From positions 58,153,943 through 58,217,942 of the forward strand of contig NC_031502.1 in NCBI RefSeq assembly GCF_000237925.1: a stretch of 64,000 bases of DNA, in the 5' to 3' direction. The position numbers were made by a program, and so were the translations under genes. The notes below the pieces were generated by a model that saw only the letters and a list, made by a program, of their open reading frames with translations, did not search any database and was not told the origin of the DNA. Shown here one piece after another: positions 43,701-56,400 of this stretch (positions are counted from its first letter, which is position 1; each line of letters opens with the position of its first letter). This DNA is from Schistosoma mansoni (Eukaryota > Platyhelminthes > Trematoda > Strigeidida > Schistosomatidae).

Positions 43701-44236
43701 GGCTTCGGCATCATCCTCTGTCGAAGCCTCACAACCCGAAAATTTACAATTTTCAGGTCTTTTTTGCCAGCGTCTAATCTGAGCTGTAGTTCTTTTTCGG
43801 CTTCCCGTCTTTTTACACGGTCCGCCAACGGTAAGTCCTTACGGAGAAAAACTCCTGAACCCTTTAATTTGTGTCCGTTTTCTAAGATTAAGTCGCGTTC
43901 GTTTGGGGATTTGAAAACGACTTTGAGCAGTCTAGACTGATTTGGCTTCAGATGCGCCAGGTTTCCTAGTCTATACACCTTTAGCAAGGTGACTCCGGAG
44001 ATGTTTTGGGGCATAACTTGGTTGAGTAGTTGTTTTATCAACACAATGTCATGCTCAAAATGAGCTTTCGGTTCTGAGCTGTCACTCTCCTTGATTCTAT
44101 GGAAAATGACTGATCTGTCGCTGTGATCAGACCTCGGCTTTTCGTCCCTTTTGGTGGGGGTAGGATTCCCTTTTACGTCATTTTGCCGTTTTTTCCTTAC
44201 GACCCGTACCCAATCGTTGACGTTCTTTACTAATGT
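43676..44236 (-). pseudogene. CR1-like ORF1, C-terminal part
   Basis: Open from the truncation at ~44236 to TAA at 43676, containing 'VNDWVRVVRKKRQND', 'LLKVVFKSPNERDLILENG' and 'LPLADRVKRREAEKELQLRL'. This is the nucleic-acid-binding ORF1 seen upstream of schistosome CR1-like ORF2; its coding end overlaps the start of the ORF2 frame. Confidence 0.8.
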
Positions 44237-44549
44237 CCATGAACCTAGGATATTAGTTGAAGTGTATTAAAGATGGTAGCCGGGAGGCCGCCTATACGGC
44301 TGGGAGAAAAATGCGTAAATTATAGTACGTCTTCAGAGTGTGAAGGCACTGAACCGAGTTTCGTTGATAATTTAAACCTTGTGGTGTATTATGTAAATGC
44401 GTCCATCCATTGGTTTCCGAAATCAGTAAGACGACTCTCCCTATTAGAACATAAACTTTCCTTGCGAGGATGGTCTTAAAGTGATATGGATTATAAACCA
44501 TGCGATCTTCAAAGCTTAATGTACGACATCTGTAAAGGTTTGCATTCAA

Positions 44550-44890
44550 CATTTAACATATAGCTGTAAATAATTCCCCAAAATCACTAGCTATTTAAGT
44601 GTTCGACATTTGATGCTGACCAAATTGTTTTAAGTGGACTTGTTTAACTGAAGGCTTTTGGTCATGCACCAGATCACGTTACGACTCAGCGTGGGACACA
44701 GCTTCTACGTTCACTAGCCAGATTAGAGCAAACGCTTCTCGATATATTGATAACGCATCAAATATATCTTTCCTACCTCTTCGCATTTGACTTCTGGTTT
44801 TATCTAATTTGGGGACGATTCGAATAAAGGTGTTACTGGTCGCTACTTGCAAAACTAGAATACTGGTCGTATCTTCAAACACTTAGAGGT
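44550..44890 (+). repeat. Dispersed repeat D, copy 3
   Basis: Aligns with copies 2 and 4 ('gctgtaaataattcccc', 'ggcttttggtcatgcacc', 'atattgataacgcatcaaat', 'aaaggtgttactgg') at lower identity; reading frame broken. Confidence 0.6.
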
Positions 44891-44894
44891 CGGG

Positions 44895-46620
44895 AGTAGC
44901 GAATGTAAAACATACTTGATCGGTATGGCATGAAACGGCGATGCAGGCGTTGTCACTCTATGTAACCTCTTGCTTCTCTTATTAACTCCACTATTATTCA
45001 GACACCTCGAATTTATTCTCCGTAAGTCCTTAATACAAATCGTTCTCTGATACGACTGGACAAGTCAGTATAGATAATGATGTGACTTCCACACGAATCT
45101 ATGATCTCGAGTTCACTTCGATTATTCTAATAGCATAGACCTAGACAACAATTTTACGGCCTTACCTAATAATAATAACACTATAAGTAACAAGACTTCT
45201 TCCGTAATATATGGTACAGATCAGTTCTTGTGTGCAAAAGTACCAAGTTATCAATCTACGAATGTTCGCTTAAACTGGGTTTTTATTCCAGCACCGGTGG
45301 GTTCCAACCAAATGGGAATCAAAGATAATGACAATTTATATAGCATATTAATAATTCTGGACCTCGCTCTCTAAATTAATCCTAATGTTCAAGTAGTTTT
45401 CGCTGAAGAATCAAACCCAGAAGGAACTGTTGGAGTGGAAATGCTAAATGCTGAATTCCATTTTCATCAAGTAAAGAAGAACAGTTTAAGTGATTAATAG
45501 ACTGAAGCCCATTGAATAGGATAGATAAATGGCTTGCTTGCAAACAAGTTCACTTCGGTTTAACAGTCTTATCTATTGTAGATTGAAAATCGTAGATTGA
45601 CACCACAATTAAACTCATGATAAAAGGCTTGGGGTTTTCATAACATACGTGACCTTACAGTTCAGTAACGTCTTGTGTAAGTGAAGTTATCGCTCCAGAT
45701 TAGGGAGGCATAGTGCCTGAGTTTTTATCAATAAAAATGTTTCTATATGTATAAGTTCGTCAGTGTGCATGAATAGCTTAGTATAGTATAACAAACTGGT
45801 CCAATATCCAATGTAAGAATGTCATTCGTCAAGGAATTCATGACTTGCGGTCACGACGCACTACTCAACACGATTATATCTAGTTGAGTCTACACTTTTT
45901 GAAACTAATTGTTGATGGACTTACATAGATTTCTAAACATACAAATATAGAATTTAAACCATTCATAAAAGTCAGGTTTTTAATAGTCACACAAATAATT
46001 CGTATCAACTGAATAAGAGAGATATATTGAGTCATTATTCAGTGCTAGAAGCATTTATTGTGGTGTATTGCTCACTTGAGGAAACTACAAATTAAAGGCA
46101 TTTCCCACGCTATCCCAGTTGTCAGCTAACTGCAAACGAATGTCAGATTAGGATATCGGTGGTGCTAGCGTCCTTTGTCACTCGACTTCATATGGGATTC
46201 TATTTTGATTCTTGAGAATTAAGGAAGATCACGGACAGATACCTAAAAACGTTTTTCACATTAATTCAAAGTTTATTGATAAACACAGATAATGATGAGA
46301 GTAAATCGTTTCTATTTGCATGCTTGAGCTTATCAGTCTATTCTGTATAAACGTGGTCATATGAAGTCTTGCCTGCTGGTTGGTGGTGAGAAATAACAAG
46401 TGAAAGCATGATCACCATTAACCACTGAAGTTAACCAGAAGACAGTATTTGAGAAACGAATAATAAGTTAGTGAAACGATGCTTCATCCGTTTCATGTGA
46501 CGCCAACATCTTTTTCTTTCTTATATAAAGTTACCTCTCACTGTCCCCCCAAATTATGTTCGACTTTTGATCTAAGACTCGTTTATTACTCACATTCACC
46601 CAAATTTGTGTTCCTTCAAT
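44895..46620. repeat. Mostly unclassified; repeat G copy 2 near 45040-45200
   Basis: 'ggacaagtcagtatagataa' at ~45057 matches the repeat at 37897. No gene seen in the remainder. Confidence 0.35.
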
Positions 46621-46624
46621 CATA

Positions 46625-47060
46625 TTGATAATAATAATAATAATAATTTATTCTCAAATAACAGATTGTTACATGAAGCATGCCGGTTTACAGGCAAGAT
46701 CAAATTGTTAAAGAAGTTACAATTTTCACTGTTGAAAATTACTCAGCTGGGTTGATATTTCATAAGATATGAATGTAAATGGATTTCGTAAGAAACATGT
46801 CAATATCATACTTGGCGCACTTTATGGAGGTAGCGTTGCAACATACAACTGATGGTCGAGAATAGATCCATGCGAAGTTGGGGGCTTTTAGAAGTTTCGA
46901 ACTTATATCCCTCCAGAACATCGGAAACTTTAATAACGGTGTAGGACGAAGTCACCCGTGCCATATCTGTTTTCGGTGGAGTATCTGCAGGAGGCTGAGA
47001 AAGGTGTAAGAAAAAGGAAGGACGAAAAGCAGAACACACAATATTCATGGAGGAATAGTT
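46625..47060 (-). repeat. (TAA)n-tailed repeat, minus orientation
   Basis: Minus-strand sequence ends in (TTA)n at 46629-46650 preceded by 'gcctgtaaaccggcatgctt', which recurs near 36112. An 80-codon ORF (47048-46806) lies within; it has no recognised domain and may be a decayed LINE ORF. Confidence 0.4.
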
Positions 47061-47489
47061 AAGGTATAACCATTTAGTCTATTTGTCTGTTACTGAAGTA
47101 TTTATTAGGTAAGAACATATTGCTTCCGCTTCTGTGGCTCCTCACTAACTACAGTTTTGTGTGAATTGATCTATCACTTTAGGGCAGTTACATCGATTGT
47201 GCATTCTTGATCGGCTATCTTGAGATCGGGGAACCAATCAATCCCCTTCACATTGAATTACGTTTGTTGGTTGTAATCTAACGACTAGTTTGACTTTGCA
47301 GTTATCCATAAATCGAAGCACGTTAAATGACAGCTACACTTGTTGAGACAGAAAGGATAGCTAAACTGGACAACTACAACTATTAGTGACGAGTAACGAT
47401 TAAAAATCAACCAGAAATAAATGTGGTATAACCAAGTAGAATGAAACGCTATCATAAGTAGACGGAATTGCATCGGTAATGAATCTGTA

Positions 47490-47835
47490 GCCGTAAATAA
47501 TTCCCAAAAATCAATAGCTCTGTAAGTGTTCAAAATAGGATGCTGACGACATTGGTTTCAACAGACTCACCTAGCTGAAGGTGCTCGGTCATGCATCCAC
47601 ACTAGATCACGAGTGGGAACGCCGTGCTCAGCTTCTCCTGCGATCACTCGACAGTTTAGATCAGTCACTTCTCAATATATTGATAATCTATCATATATAT
47701 CTTCGGACCTCCTCGCTCCTGTCTTTTGATTTCACTGGGTGGGCACGATTCATAATAGGTGTTACTGGTTAAAGCGTTGTCAAACTCCGAATACCTGTGG
47801 TATCTTCAAACCCAAAGCACTTCAGTTATATACGT
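47490..47835 (+). repeat. Dispersed repeat D, copy 4
   Basis: Best-preserved copy: 'aggatgctgacgacattggt', 'caacagactcacctagctga', and the open stretch 'MLGHASTLDHEWERRAQL' ending 'FTGWARFIIG'. Termini and mechanism unknown. Confidence 0.75.
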
Positions 47836-47839
47836 GTTC

Positions 47840-49840
47840 GGAAACTGCCAGTGGTCAAAAACTGGGTGATTACAGTGAAGCTATGGAAATTGAATGAGCG
47901 AACTAAGTAGGTTTAAACTAAGACCAATCGTATTCCTTAGCTGACGGAAATATCCGTTTCTTTCAATAATTTGATTACAATAGGTGTTAGTTTGCATTTT
48001 TTCCTGTGAAAGTTAGCAGAAACATTGTTCGATACGGTAGTGACCAGAAGTTTCAGAAATCCAGTTGTTTTGATATATTTAATCAAGGATTTGAGTAGCT
48101 AAGATATTCAGTTCCATAGAAGTAATGAGGTTCAGGAGTTTCAATAACTTCATTATTTATTGTTTAAGACAGTTATTTCATTGGTCCTGTACAATGCAAA
48201 CATACATTGAACTGTTAAGTGATGTGCATTAATCCCAGTGCAATAAGTCCGGACTTACAGACCGATTAGGTACATAAAATAATATATATCTCATAACAAT
48301 ATCACAAATCATTTTGAGTACTTGTGAATCAAAGGTGGTTGGATCAATAAATTTTCTATCTACAGTCTTGCATTCATCTTTTTAAACGAGTCATGTTAGC
48401 TTTGTTCCATTGGAAAAGCCGAAAAACGGTTATCTTCACACTCACAATAAACGACGATCTCAGCAGTTTGTTAAGCCAATACACAGTGTGCAGATGAAAA
48501 TATATAGTATTGAATAAACACTCTTTATCAAAATGTTCTTAGACATAGATCATCTGAAGCCATTTTACCGAAAGGTTTCTGCATTGCAACCCATTTAACC
48601 AATATACTTGGAAAAATTCACCAGTTTCCGTCAAAAGTCACTGAGATCAATTTCAGTCTATAGAGATTGAGTAGTTATAGTTTTACGTCCCACTGATTGC
48701 TGTCGATAAGGGTTAGCACTATTCATGACAGGAACTTTGAAGGATGTAGCCAACTGCAGATTTGCAATGCTTGATAATTTCAGAAGCAGTGATACGTGCC
48801 TAAATTTTCTAGGCTCGGTGTCGTCATATTTAACTGATAAGTGTGTAGTGGATCCTAATAAAAGAGCTTATCCAAGGTATGACAATACATACAGTTACTA
48901 ATGATGTGCCAAAAACGATCAACACTACAGACTTATGTCTGTTTGTGAGCAAAGCCAAACGGTAACAAATAACACTCACGACAAAATGGTATATAAAATA
49001 GCGAAATGATAACGATTCTCATGAGACGAATGATACATGTAAACCCTTTGCACGATAAAAAAAACCTCATGTGAGCTTTAAGTGGTATTGGTTCCAAACC
49101 ACATGATCCCCGAAACTGGACATATAGTTGCTGAAGAGATTGACATTCATCATGTAACACTTGGGGGTGCTGGGTATGGTGAACATTTGAAGAAGCATTC
49201 GAGATGGCATGGCACGTTAGATCTTATAGTTGAGGTAGTCATATAATGGGATTAGGTCTATTATTGTAGTAATACTATTACCGAAGAGACCATAATTCTA
49301 TAGATTCACCTAATAAACGAAGGTTCCTCTACACTTGGTGTCATCGACGTTATGATTAAGAAAGATAAAACTTGACAGTACTATTCAATAACAATCCACG
49401 CCGAAACTCTAATGTAGTGTAGAATGGCCTTCAAGGATGTTATGACATAGTTAAAGTCGTTACAGTGTACTTTCACGAATAATATTTATGAAAACGGCGA
49501 ACAGAACATTCCTAACAGACCCAATGCTGTTTCTGGATATTACATAGTGTATGAAGTGATTACACTTATTTGATCTAAAAAACATTGTTAATCGTAGGCG
49601 GAATTTCGAATTGTACGACCTTTGGCGAAGTTATTCAGTCCATTACTTCCCGGCTTGTTAGTTTTCTGGTTCAAATAAATCATTGGTTATAAATACGGAA
49701 ATAATGATGGACTCTCCCATGCGTTCTCAATTATCAAACTCTTAATAATGAACCTATTACGTAATAGGGGGAAATTAATTTTTCCGTTTATTTACCCTTT
49801 CGTCCGCTTTATTTCTCCTTTTCCCCCTTTTATTGATTGC
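47840..49840. other. No gene; repeat G copy 3 near 49200-49400
   Basis: 'gggattaggtctattattgt' at ~49248 follows the repeat at 37983. The rest is AT-rich with no supported feature. Confidence 0.35.
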
Positions 49841-49846
49841 TTGGGA

Positions 49847-50160
49847 CGACGAAACATGATATGCTATTGTCGGGTGTAAATAAATCTAACACTCCATTGA
49901 AGTCTCAAATTTCTTCTGAGACATCTCTTAGAAGAAATCGTTTAGGCTCATGAAGTCTGTTAAATAGTGCCAAATTTAAATCGGATTTTCAGTCGAGTAA
50001 TAGATTTTCTTTCGTATGTAGTAGACAACACTGCTGAAGCATTCGTCGTTAACTTCTCAGATTTTTAATAATCCAAGTGGTAGTATTCAGTTTTTTTTAC
50101 CTTTTGCATCGGGAGCATAAGATTTATTTATACTCGACAATAGCATATCAGGTTTCATCG
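49847..50160. mobile_element. MITE-like element with 41-bp terminal inverted repeats
   Basis: 49847-49887 and 50120-50160 are inverted repeats matching at 37 of 41 positions (shared core 'tgatatgctattgtcg' and 'taaataaatct'). The 232-base interior is non-coding. The size and TIRs suggest a miniature inverted-repeat transposon; no clear TSD, so the superfamily is not assigned. Confidence 0.7.
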
Positions 50161-50785
50161 CGGTAGGTCGATTAACAACATTTCGATAGTTGAAGGCGCA
50201 CAAAGGTATCTCTGAATAAGCTACTTCCTAAGCTCGGGATAATTCATGCAAGCGATTGGACAAATAATGAGTTCATTATGCAACTGCCCACCAAGATTAC
50301 ACTTAGAAGCCTTAGTTTAAGTTGTAGAACTAAATCCTTGATTCTGAACATGAAATAATTTGTATCGCGCACCATCATGATTATGAGGTAACACTTTGGT
50401 GTGTTGGGTTCTGAGATTATTAGGATTCAGGATAAGCCCAACACTGAGTATAAAGTTTTTTAAGTAATAATGACGCCGACGCAGTAACAAAAACAGCAAT
50501 TAGAAATGAATAAGCAGTATAGTATTATATTATAGAATTATAGTAGGTTGAGACAAATAATGATAAAGCGATTGAAATGTACAGTAATTAAAATAGCTAC
50601 CCACCACACAGAAGTGATGCCGTATCTACTTTTGATTTATTTACTGGCTAAGCATTGTTTTCGAATGATATCATTGCAACTAGAACCAAAATATTTGGTT
50701 TATAAGAACTACACTGATTTTTGAGTTCACTCTTCTGAAAGTTGTTAACGTGTGTCTTGAGGTGCTATTTAAAGTAGAATTTTTA

Positions 50786-50870
50786 TTTATTCATTTAATC
50801 ACATACATATTGGTACAAAGGGCACCGGATACATATGCGCCGATGGTGTCGTTTCAGTGATTGTGCAACC
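50786..50870 (-). repeat. Repeat E, 3'-end fragment
   Basis: Minus strand 'gcgcatatgtatccggtgcc...accaatatgtatgtgattaa' followed by 'atgaataaataaa': the A-rich 3' end of the family at 53873, 54401 and 59261. Confidence 0.65.
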
Positions 50871-52095
50871 TTGTTGACTTTGGTCTTGATTACATATCAC
50901 ATCCTATCCTTCTTGCTTTCATTGAGTTCTAGTGAGTTAAGGTGTGATAAATAGTAACAAGTTTTCGCATCTTTTGCTGCACTCCTAAAAGCACATTCCT
51001 TTTTGCAGATAGCTCACGCTGCAAATATGTCCGCCAGAGTATGGATTGTTGTTGCTCTATGGTTTTGACACAAGATCCACACAAATCTCACACCAACTGC
51101 ATATATAAGGTTCAGTAAAGCTGTTTGCTTACTGCTTTATCCACAATGTTACTCAGATGCATATTACTTTATATTCGACGCTATTTCGTTTATCAATGTT
51201 ACTAAGAATAGCACTGCGAAGTATGTCGATAAGCAGGAAAATTTGATGACAGTTTCTGTTGATACATAAATCAACACATCTATACAATTAGACCTATTAT
51301 AATTTTGAAGTTAATTTTAGGTAGTACATAGGATGGGAGTATAATGCTAAAAAAATGCACACAAGGTTTATTAAAAAAACGTGATCGGTCGGACTGGTCA
51401 CTCAATGATCGTCTGAAGAGGCTTTTGGTGAGCTAGTAACCTAACGAAATCTTGGGAGAAAAGTATGGATAATTCAGGATTTCTGAGTAGTACGGTCTTA
51501 TAACCCGATATTACTGAGGCTTGTACGAATTAGTTCTTTTTGGAAGATTTGTTGACTAATCCTCGCAATTTATAAAACACATTTCATCATCAAATGTAAC
51601 AAAAGTATTTATCACCTCTGTGACTGAAACTTAGTGTGTGATTGATATTACTCCCGAACTTTAGGTTGCACCTACTTAGGAAGTAATTAGAATAAATGAT
51701 ACGAAAGCAAAGTACTCCTATATATTAAAGATAGCTTGGATTTCCATCCTTTTGATAGTGAAACTAGTTGTGAACCCACTTTTAGAAGTTATATATTCAC
51801 TATGTTTGATCCATTATGGCCTAATCTACTCAGTTGATGGTTTCGTTTTAGAACACACTAAGCGCCGGCGTAAAATCAACCAGTGTCCAATATTGGAGGG
51901 TTTCAATGCATTCGTTATAAAACGGAAAGGTTTATCCTCAATTGAATCGATAGTAGGCTTCTTATGTCTATGATGAGGAATGCTTTATTATAGCATATAT
52001 TTAAACTCATACATTTTGGCATTTGACCCCATGTTTTTGCAGCTATTGTGATGCGTGTTCAACTACCACTGGGATGGTGGACACGGTACAGGATA
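50871..52095. other. No gene recognised
   Basis: No ORF with a recognisable domain; no repeat match inside the window. Confidence 0.35.
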
Positions 52096-52099
52096 TGAA

Positions 52100-52485
52100 A
52101 TAAAGTTGTAAAAGACTGACACCTATCGGTCTTTCACAGCTTCCTGGTTGGGATTCTAAAGACGGGGCAACTCAGTGGCCTGAGACGTTACCAGACATAG
52201 TTCAGAAAAGAAGTCAGTGGCAGTCCTGTTGCAATTTTCTTTTACTTTTTTATAAAAACAAGAGAAACCTTAACTGTTTGGATTCTTTGCGGTTGTATTT
52301 TTTTAAACTGAACTTCGCCTCCTATTATTCACTACTCACTCATTTTTATCCATATGTCGTTTTTTTCGTTATACTCACCTTCCTCTATCTCTTCACGATG
52401 TCGTTTTCTTATTGTGCAGCGTGTATTATCTAGGTGCCCATTTGTCCCATTATTTATGTTCAAATAAATGAATAAAAAAACAGGT
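52100..52485 (+). mobile_element. LINE 3'-end fragment sharing tail with repeat E
   Basis: A short coding remnant 'DGATQWPETLPDIVQKRSQW' resembles the C-terminal 'W.......R..W' ending of some non-LTR polymerases, followed ~250 bases later by 'tatctaggtgcccatttgtc' and 'tatttatgttcaaataaatg', close to the 3' end of repeat E. It may represent the LINE whose machinery moved repeat E. Confidence 0.4.
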
Positions 52486-53049
52486 AGATGACAAACACAG
52501 ATCTTCCACTGCCTAACTCATGATTAAAATAGGTTATAAGACAGGTCTTAGCTCAGCGTACTTGACTTTATGTAGGAGTTATCTAAGGCTAATACTTGGG
52601 TTTTTTAAAGCATTAGTCATACAGAAGCCTACCTATGTACAAAGATAACTTTTACTGATACTAAATGCATGCTGATAACATTAACTTATCATCCAAAATG
52701 CCGTGATTCATATTGTTTCTGATTATTATCACCTCTGTATTTCAATATGTCTAGTTTGGCATTTATTTTTCTTATATAAATGTCTTGACAGGTGAATATA
52801 TTATCAAATTGTTCAAAATGTATTGCTCTAATATATCACATAGTCCTCTTGTTTTCTATTTGCATTATCTAAGAATGTAGTAGTTGATGATGAAATTACT
52901 TTATGGTGTGAAGTAATTCTTCTATAACTACTAAATGTGGAATCGGGCGAATTTCAGTTTTTCGTGCCATTAATGTTTTCATTCCCCTACATATATCTGA
53001 AGTTGTTGTTTTTCTGAATGTTTCAGATTCTCCAACTACCGTATACTAA

Positions 53050-53406
53050 ATGTGGAGACAAAAATTGCTTCCCAATGTTAGGTTATGTAGCAATCTTTGT
53101 ATGAATAAAGAAGTGTCTAAAATTTCACGCCATCTTGATTGTTTACAATTGTGGAACGAAATTAAAGAGCAGCAAACTAACCTTTACATGTCACCACGTG
53201 TTGAGAAAGCCATTGTTACATATCATGGAGTTTTGGGGGAATCAACTTTGGAAATGACTAAAGGTATATCAACACCTCTAGATTGTGCAAAGCATTTGTC
53301 TGAAATATTGGTCAAAGAAAGTGTTATTGCTATGGTTAACAATACTCCATGGGATATGAATCGGCCATTGTCATGTGATTGCTCACTTGATTTTGCTCAA
53401 TTCAAG
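53050..53406 (+). CDS. MRPL39: MRPL39 exon 1
   Basis: ATG at 53050 with TAA immediately upstream in frame; donor AAG|GTTCGT at 53406/53407; 119 codons ending 'DFAQFK'. Confidence 0.92.
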
Positions 53407-56400
53407 GTTCGTTCCAGTTTTTCATAATTGTTTAGGAACGTTTACATGCAACTATCATAGTTCCCGTTATGTTAGAGGGTTATTTATTTTTCATGCCACA
53501 GAAACGAGAATTTTCAATTCGCTCTGATGAGTTTGTGCATTAGGTTAATTTTTCACAAACCCGACGATACTACTTCTATCTTTTTCTTTTCCACCCCGCT
53601 AACTGGAACGGGAAGTTGTTTCTTAGTGGAAATCTTTTTGATGTTCACAGTAAAACTGAATGTGCATTTACGTTAGTCTGCTATATACAAGCCACAATGA
53701 CTAGTATTATCTGAGTAATTGTCATTAAACATTGAAGGTCGGTAAAGAAGTGTGACGAAAATGTGCTGGGAGTTAACCTTAAATCGTCATTTTATGTGGA
53801 AATTAAATTGTTATTGATTTCCTTTCTCATAAGTTGTATTTGCGGATTGCACATCTCTAAAACACTTCAAGACCCCAAATGCCTTGGTACGGCCGAGAGT
53901 GGGGAGAGTCCGCTCTCCCTCTCGAAATGCTCTCACATGGCCACGCGAATATATAGCCTCTGCCAGGGAAGTCCTACTCACTGCCTTCTCGTGGCGGGGG
54001 TGTTGTTTACGAAATTGACAGGACGAAAAGCGAATGTCCGACGCTTTAACCGGGTTGGTGGACACGGAAAGTCCACCTAGGGGAGTTGGAAAACCCTGAT
54101 TCCAAGCCAATGGTGCACATTGGCTCCAGTATCCTGAAGGAACAAATGGCGTATGAATCAATCATTGATCACCGGCTACCATGGGACCGCATCTCCTTAC
54201 GATGCTCCACTGCCTTGTGGACTAGACCTTCAGGTCAAAGGCTCCGGGTGTGGCCCCCTAAGAAAACCACCTGCTTCAGTTTGGGCACTTGGGCAGTATC
54301 ACAGCCCTCACATAAATCAAATGAGATTTGTGAGGCGCATATTTATCTGGTGCTTTTTTTACCAATATTTATGTGTTTAAATAAAGTAAAATAAAAAAAA
54401 ATGTGCACCGTTGGTTTGGAACCAGGGTTTTCCAACTCCCCTAGGTGGAATTTCCGTGTCCATCGACTTGGTTAAAACGTCGGACATTTTCTTTTCGTCC
54501 TGTCAATTTCGTAAACAACACCCCCGCCACGAGAAGGCAGTGAGTAAGACTTCCCTGGCAGAAGCTGTATACTGTGGTCTTGTGAGAGCATTTCGAGAGA
54601 AAGGGCGTGACCTAACTCTCGGCCGTACCAGGTCATTCGGGGTCGAAGGCTCCGGGTGTGGGCCCCTGAGAAAACCACCTGCTTCAGTTCGGGCACCTGG
54701 GCCCTCAAGCAAATCGAATGAGATTTGTATGGCGCATATGTATCTGGTGCTTCCTTGTACCAATATTTATGTGTTTAAATAAATAAATAAATAATTCGGG
54801 GGCTAAGAAAGTATAAAATATTTCCTTTTCGGCATATGTTTGAAAAGTTGCTAGCGTTTTAACCCAGGACTCACATTTCGTCATTTTTGGGATTCGTTAG
54901 CAAGACATGCTTAGATCTCAGTCTGGGCATCCATATAAATACTCTAATCTGGTATCTTTCGTTTTGAACGCCAACCCGCTACTGGTCACTAACTTATGCA
55001 ACCAGTATGAAATAATTGATAATCAGTTTGTATCTGAACTTAGGATATTCAGTTGTAGTCCTGGATGTCAGAACTCTGGTACAAATGCATCTATAAATAT
55101 CCATTCCTAGTTAGTTTTTACGTTTATGCTAAGTGGAGTCACTTTGTAGATAAATACAGTCATACAAATAATACTGACAGGATGATTCTTAAAAATCGTA
55201 GAAAAACAGCAAAGTTGTGATATAAACAACCTCTATCCGTAATGTATAGATCCCGTCAATAATATTGTACAATTGTTCACTATTTTATTCATATTTATTT
55301 GATAGGATCCTCATTATGATCCAACAATTGCAAATAACGCATTTTGGCAATCATGTACACTCCTTCTAGCTGCTACTTTAGAAACAGCTTTTCATGAAAA
55401 GCATAATGTTCGTGTAATCAATCTCCCTTTACTTAATCCGAAAAGTGGTGGATTCGTATGTGATATTTCATTCAGTCCTGGACATCAATCTTTAGAGAAT
55501 TGGAAGCCTTCACCTCAAGAATTATATGCATTAAATACATATATTCAACGGATGGCTGCGGACGACTTAAGTTTCGAACCTTTAGATGTATCGATTCACA
55601 GTGAACTACTTCAAAAATTATTTGCTGACAATCCGTTAAGATCACAACAGATTAACCATGTATTCAACAAACACCAAGACAGTAGTAATTCATTACAACT
55701 CGATTTATCTTCGAACAAGTATAAAATTACAGAAAGGTCTACTTTACCTGTATATCGAGTGGGAAGATTTGTTGAGGTACTGACATCAAACTCTATTATC
55801 ATAACATTGTATTTACATAAGATGGTTACTTTGCCGTTAAATAGTGAAGGTTCTTACTGACTTAGGTCTATCGATTTAGTTCAAAATATAGTGTCACACG
55901 ATAGTAAATGTAGGTCGTAATTATCGCATGGCTCGAAAAAGCTAATGTAAATCGACCGTAACTTCTTACTGCAAGCTGATGACATAATGTTACATTTTCC
56001 CAAGAAAAAAAGTTTCTAGGTATTCGTAGAGCTCTGAATAATCATCTTGAGTGTGTTCCCCAAAAATTGGGTCGCTAAATTCAAACCATTATCTACTAGA
56101 GAAATAACCAGTTAGTATCATCATTCCCTATCAAAGAATTATCTTACAGCTTGGATTGATTTATTTTTGAGTTACAAATGTTTTAAAAAATAATTTGGTT
56201 AAGGCACATTTCTCTATATTTTGATGAAATATGTGAACGCAGATAGAGAAAAGTGTTCGGTGAAGTAATGAATGAAGTTTACACCACATATATATCAACA
56301 AGCGGATGCATTAGTAAATGCAAATTTCATTTAGACAATAGGCTGAATGTAATTTGTCACGTGTCGAAAGAGTAAGATATGCTCTGTATGTAGTTATTGG

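Larger units (their letters stand above)
40840..44236 (-). mobile_element. CR1-like non-LTR LINE, 5'-truncated, decayed
   Basis: Minus-strand element with ORF1 C-terminal part, endonuclease and reverse transcriptase, ending in a 3' tail of short tandem repeats ('aaactgaaactgaaactgaa' on the minus strand, at ~40840-40860), as is typical of the CR1 group. The 5' limit at ~44236 lies inside ORF1; a second copy at 63.2-64.0 kb carries the missing 5' part. No convincing TSD was found. Confidence 0.87.
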
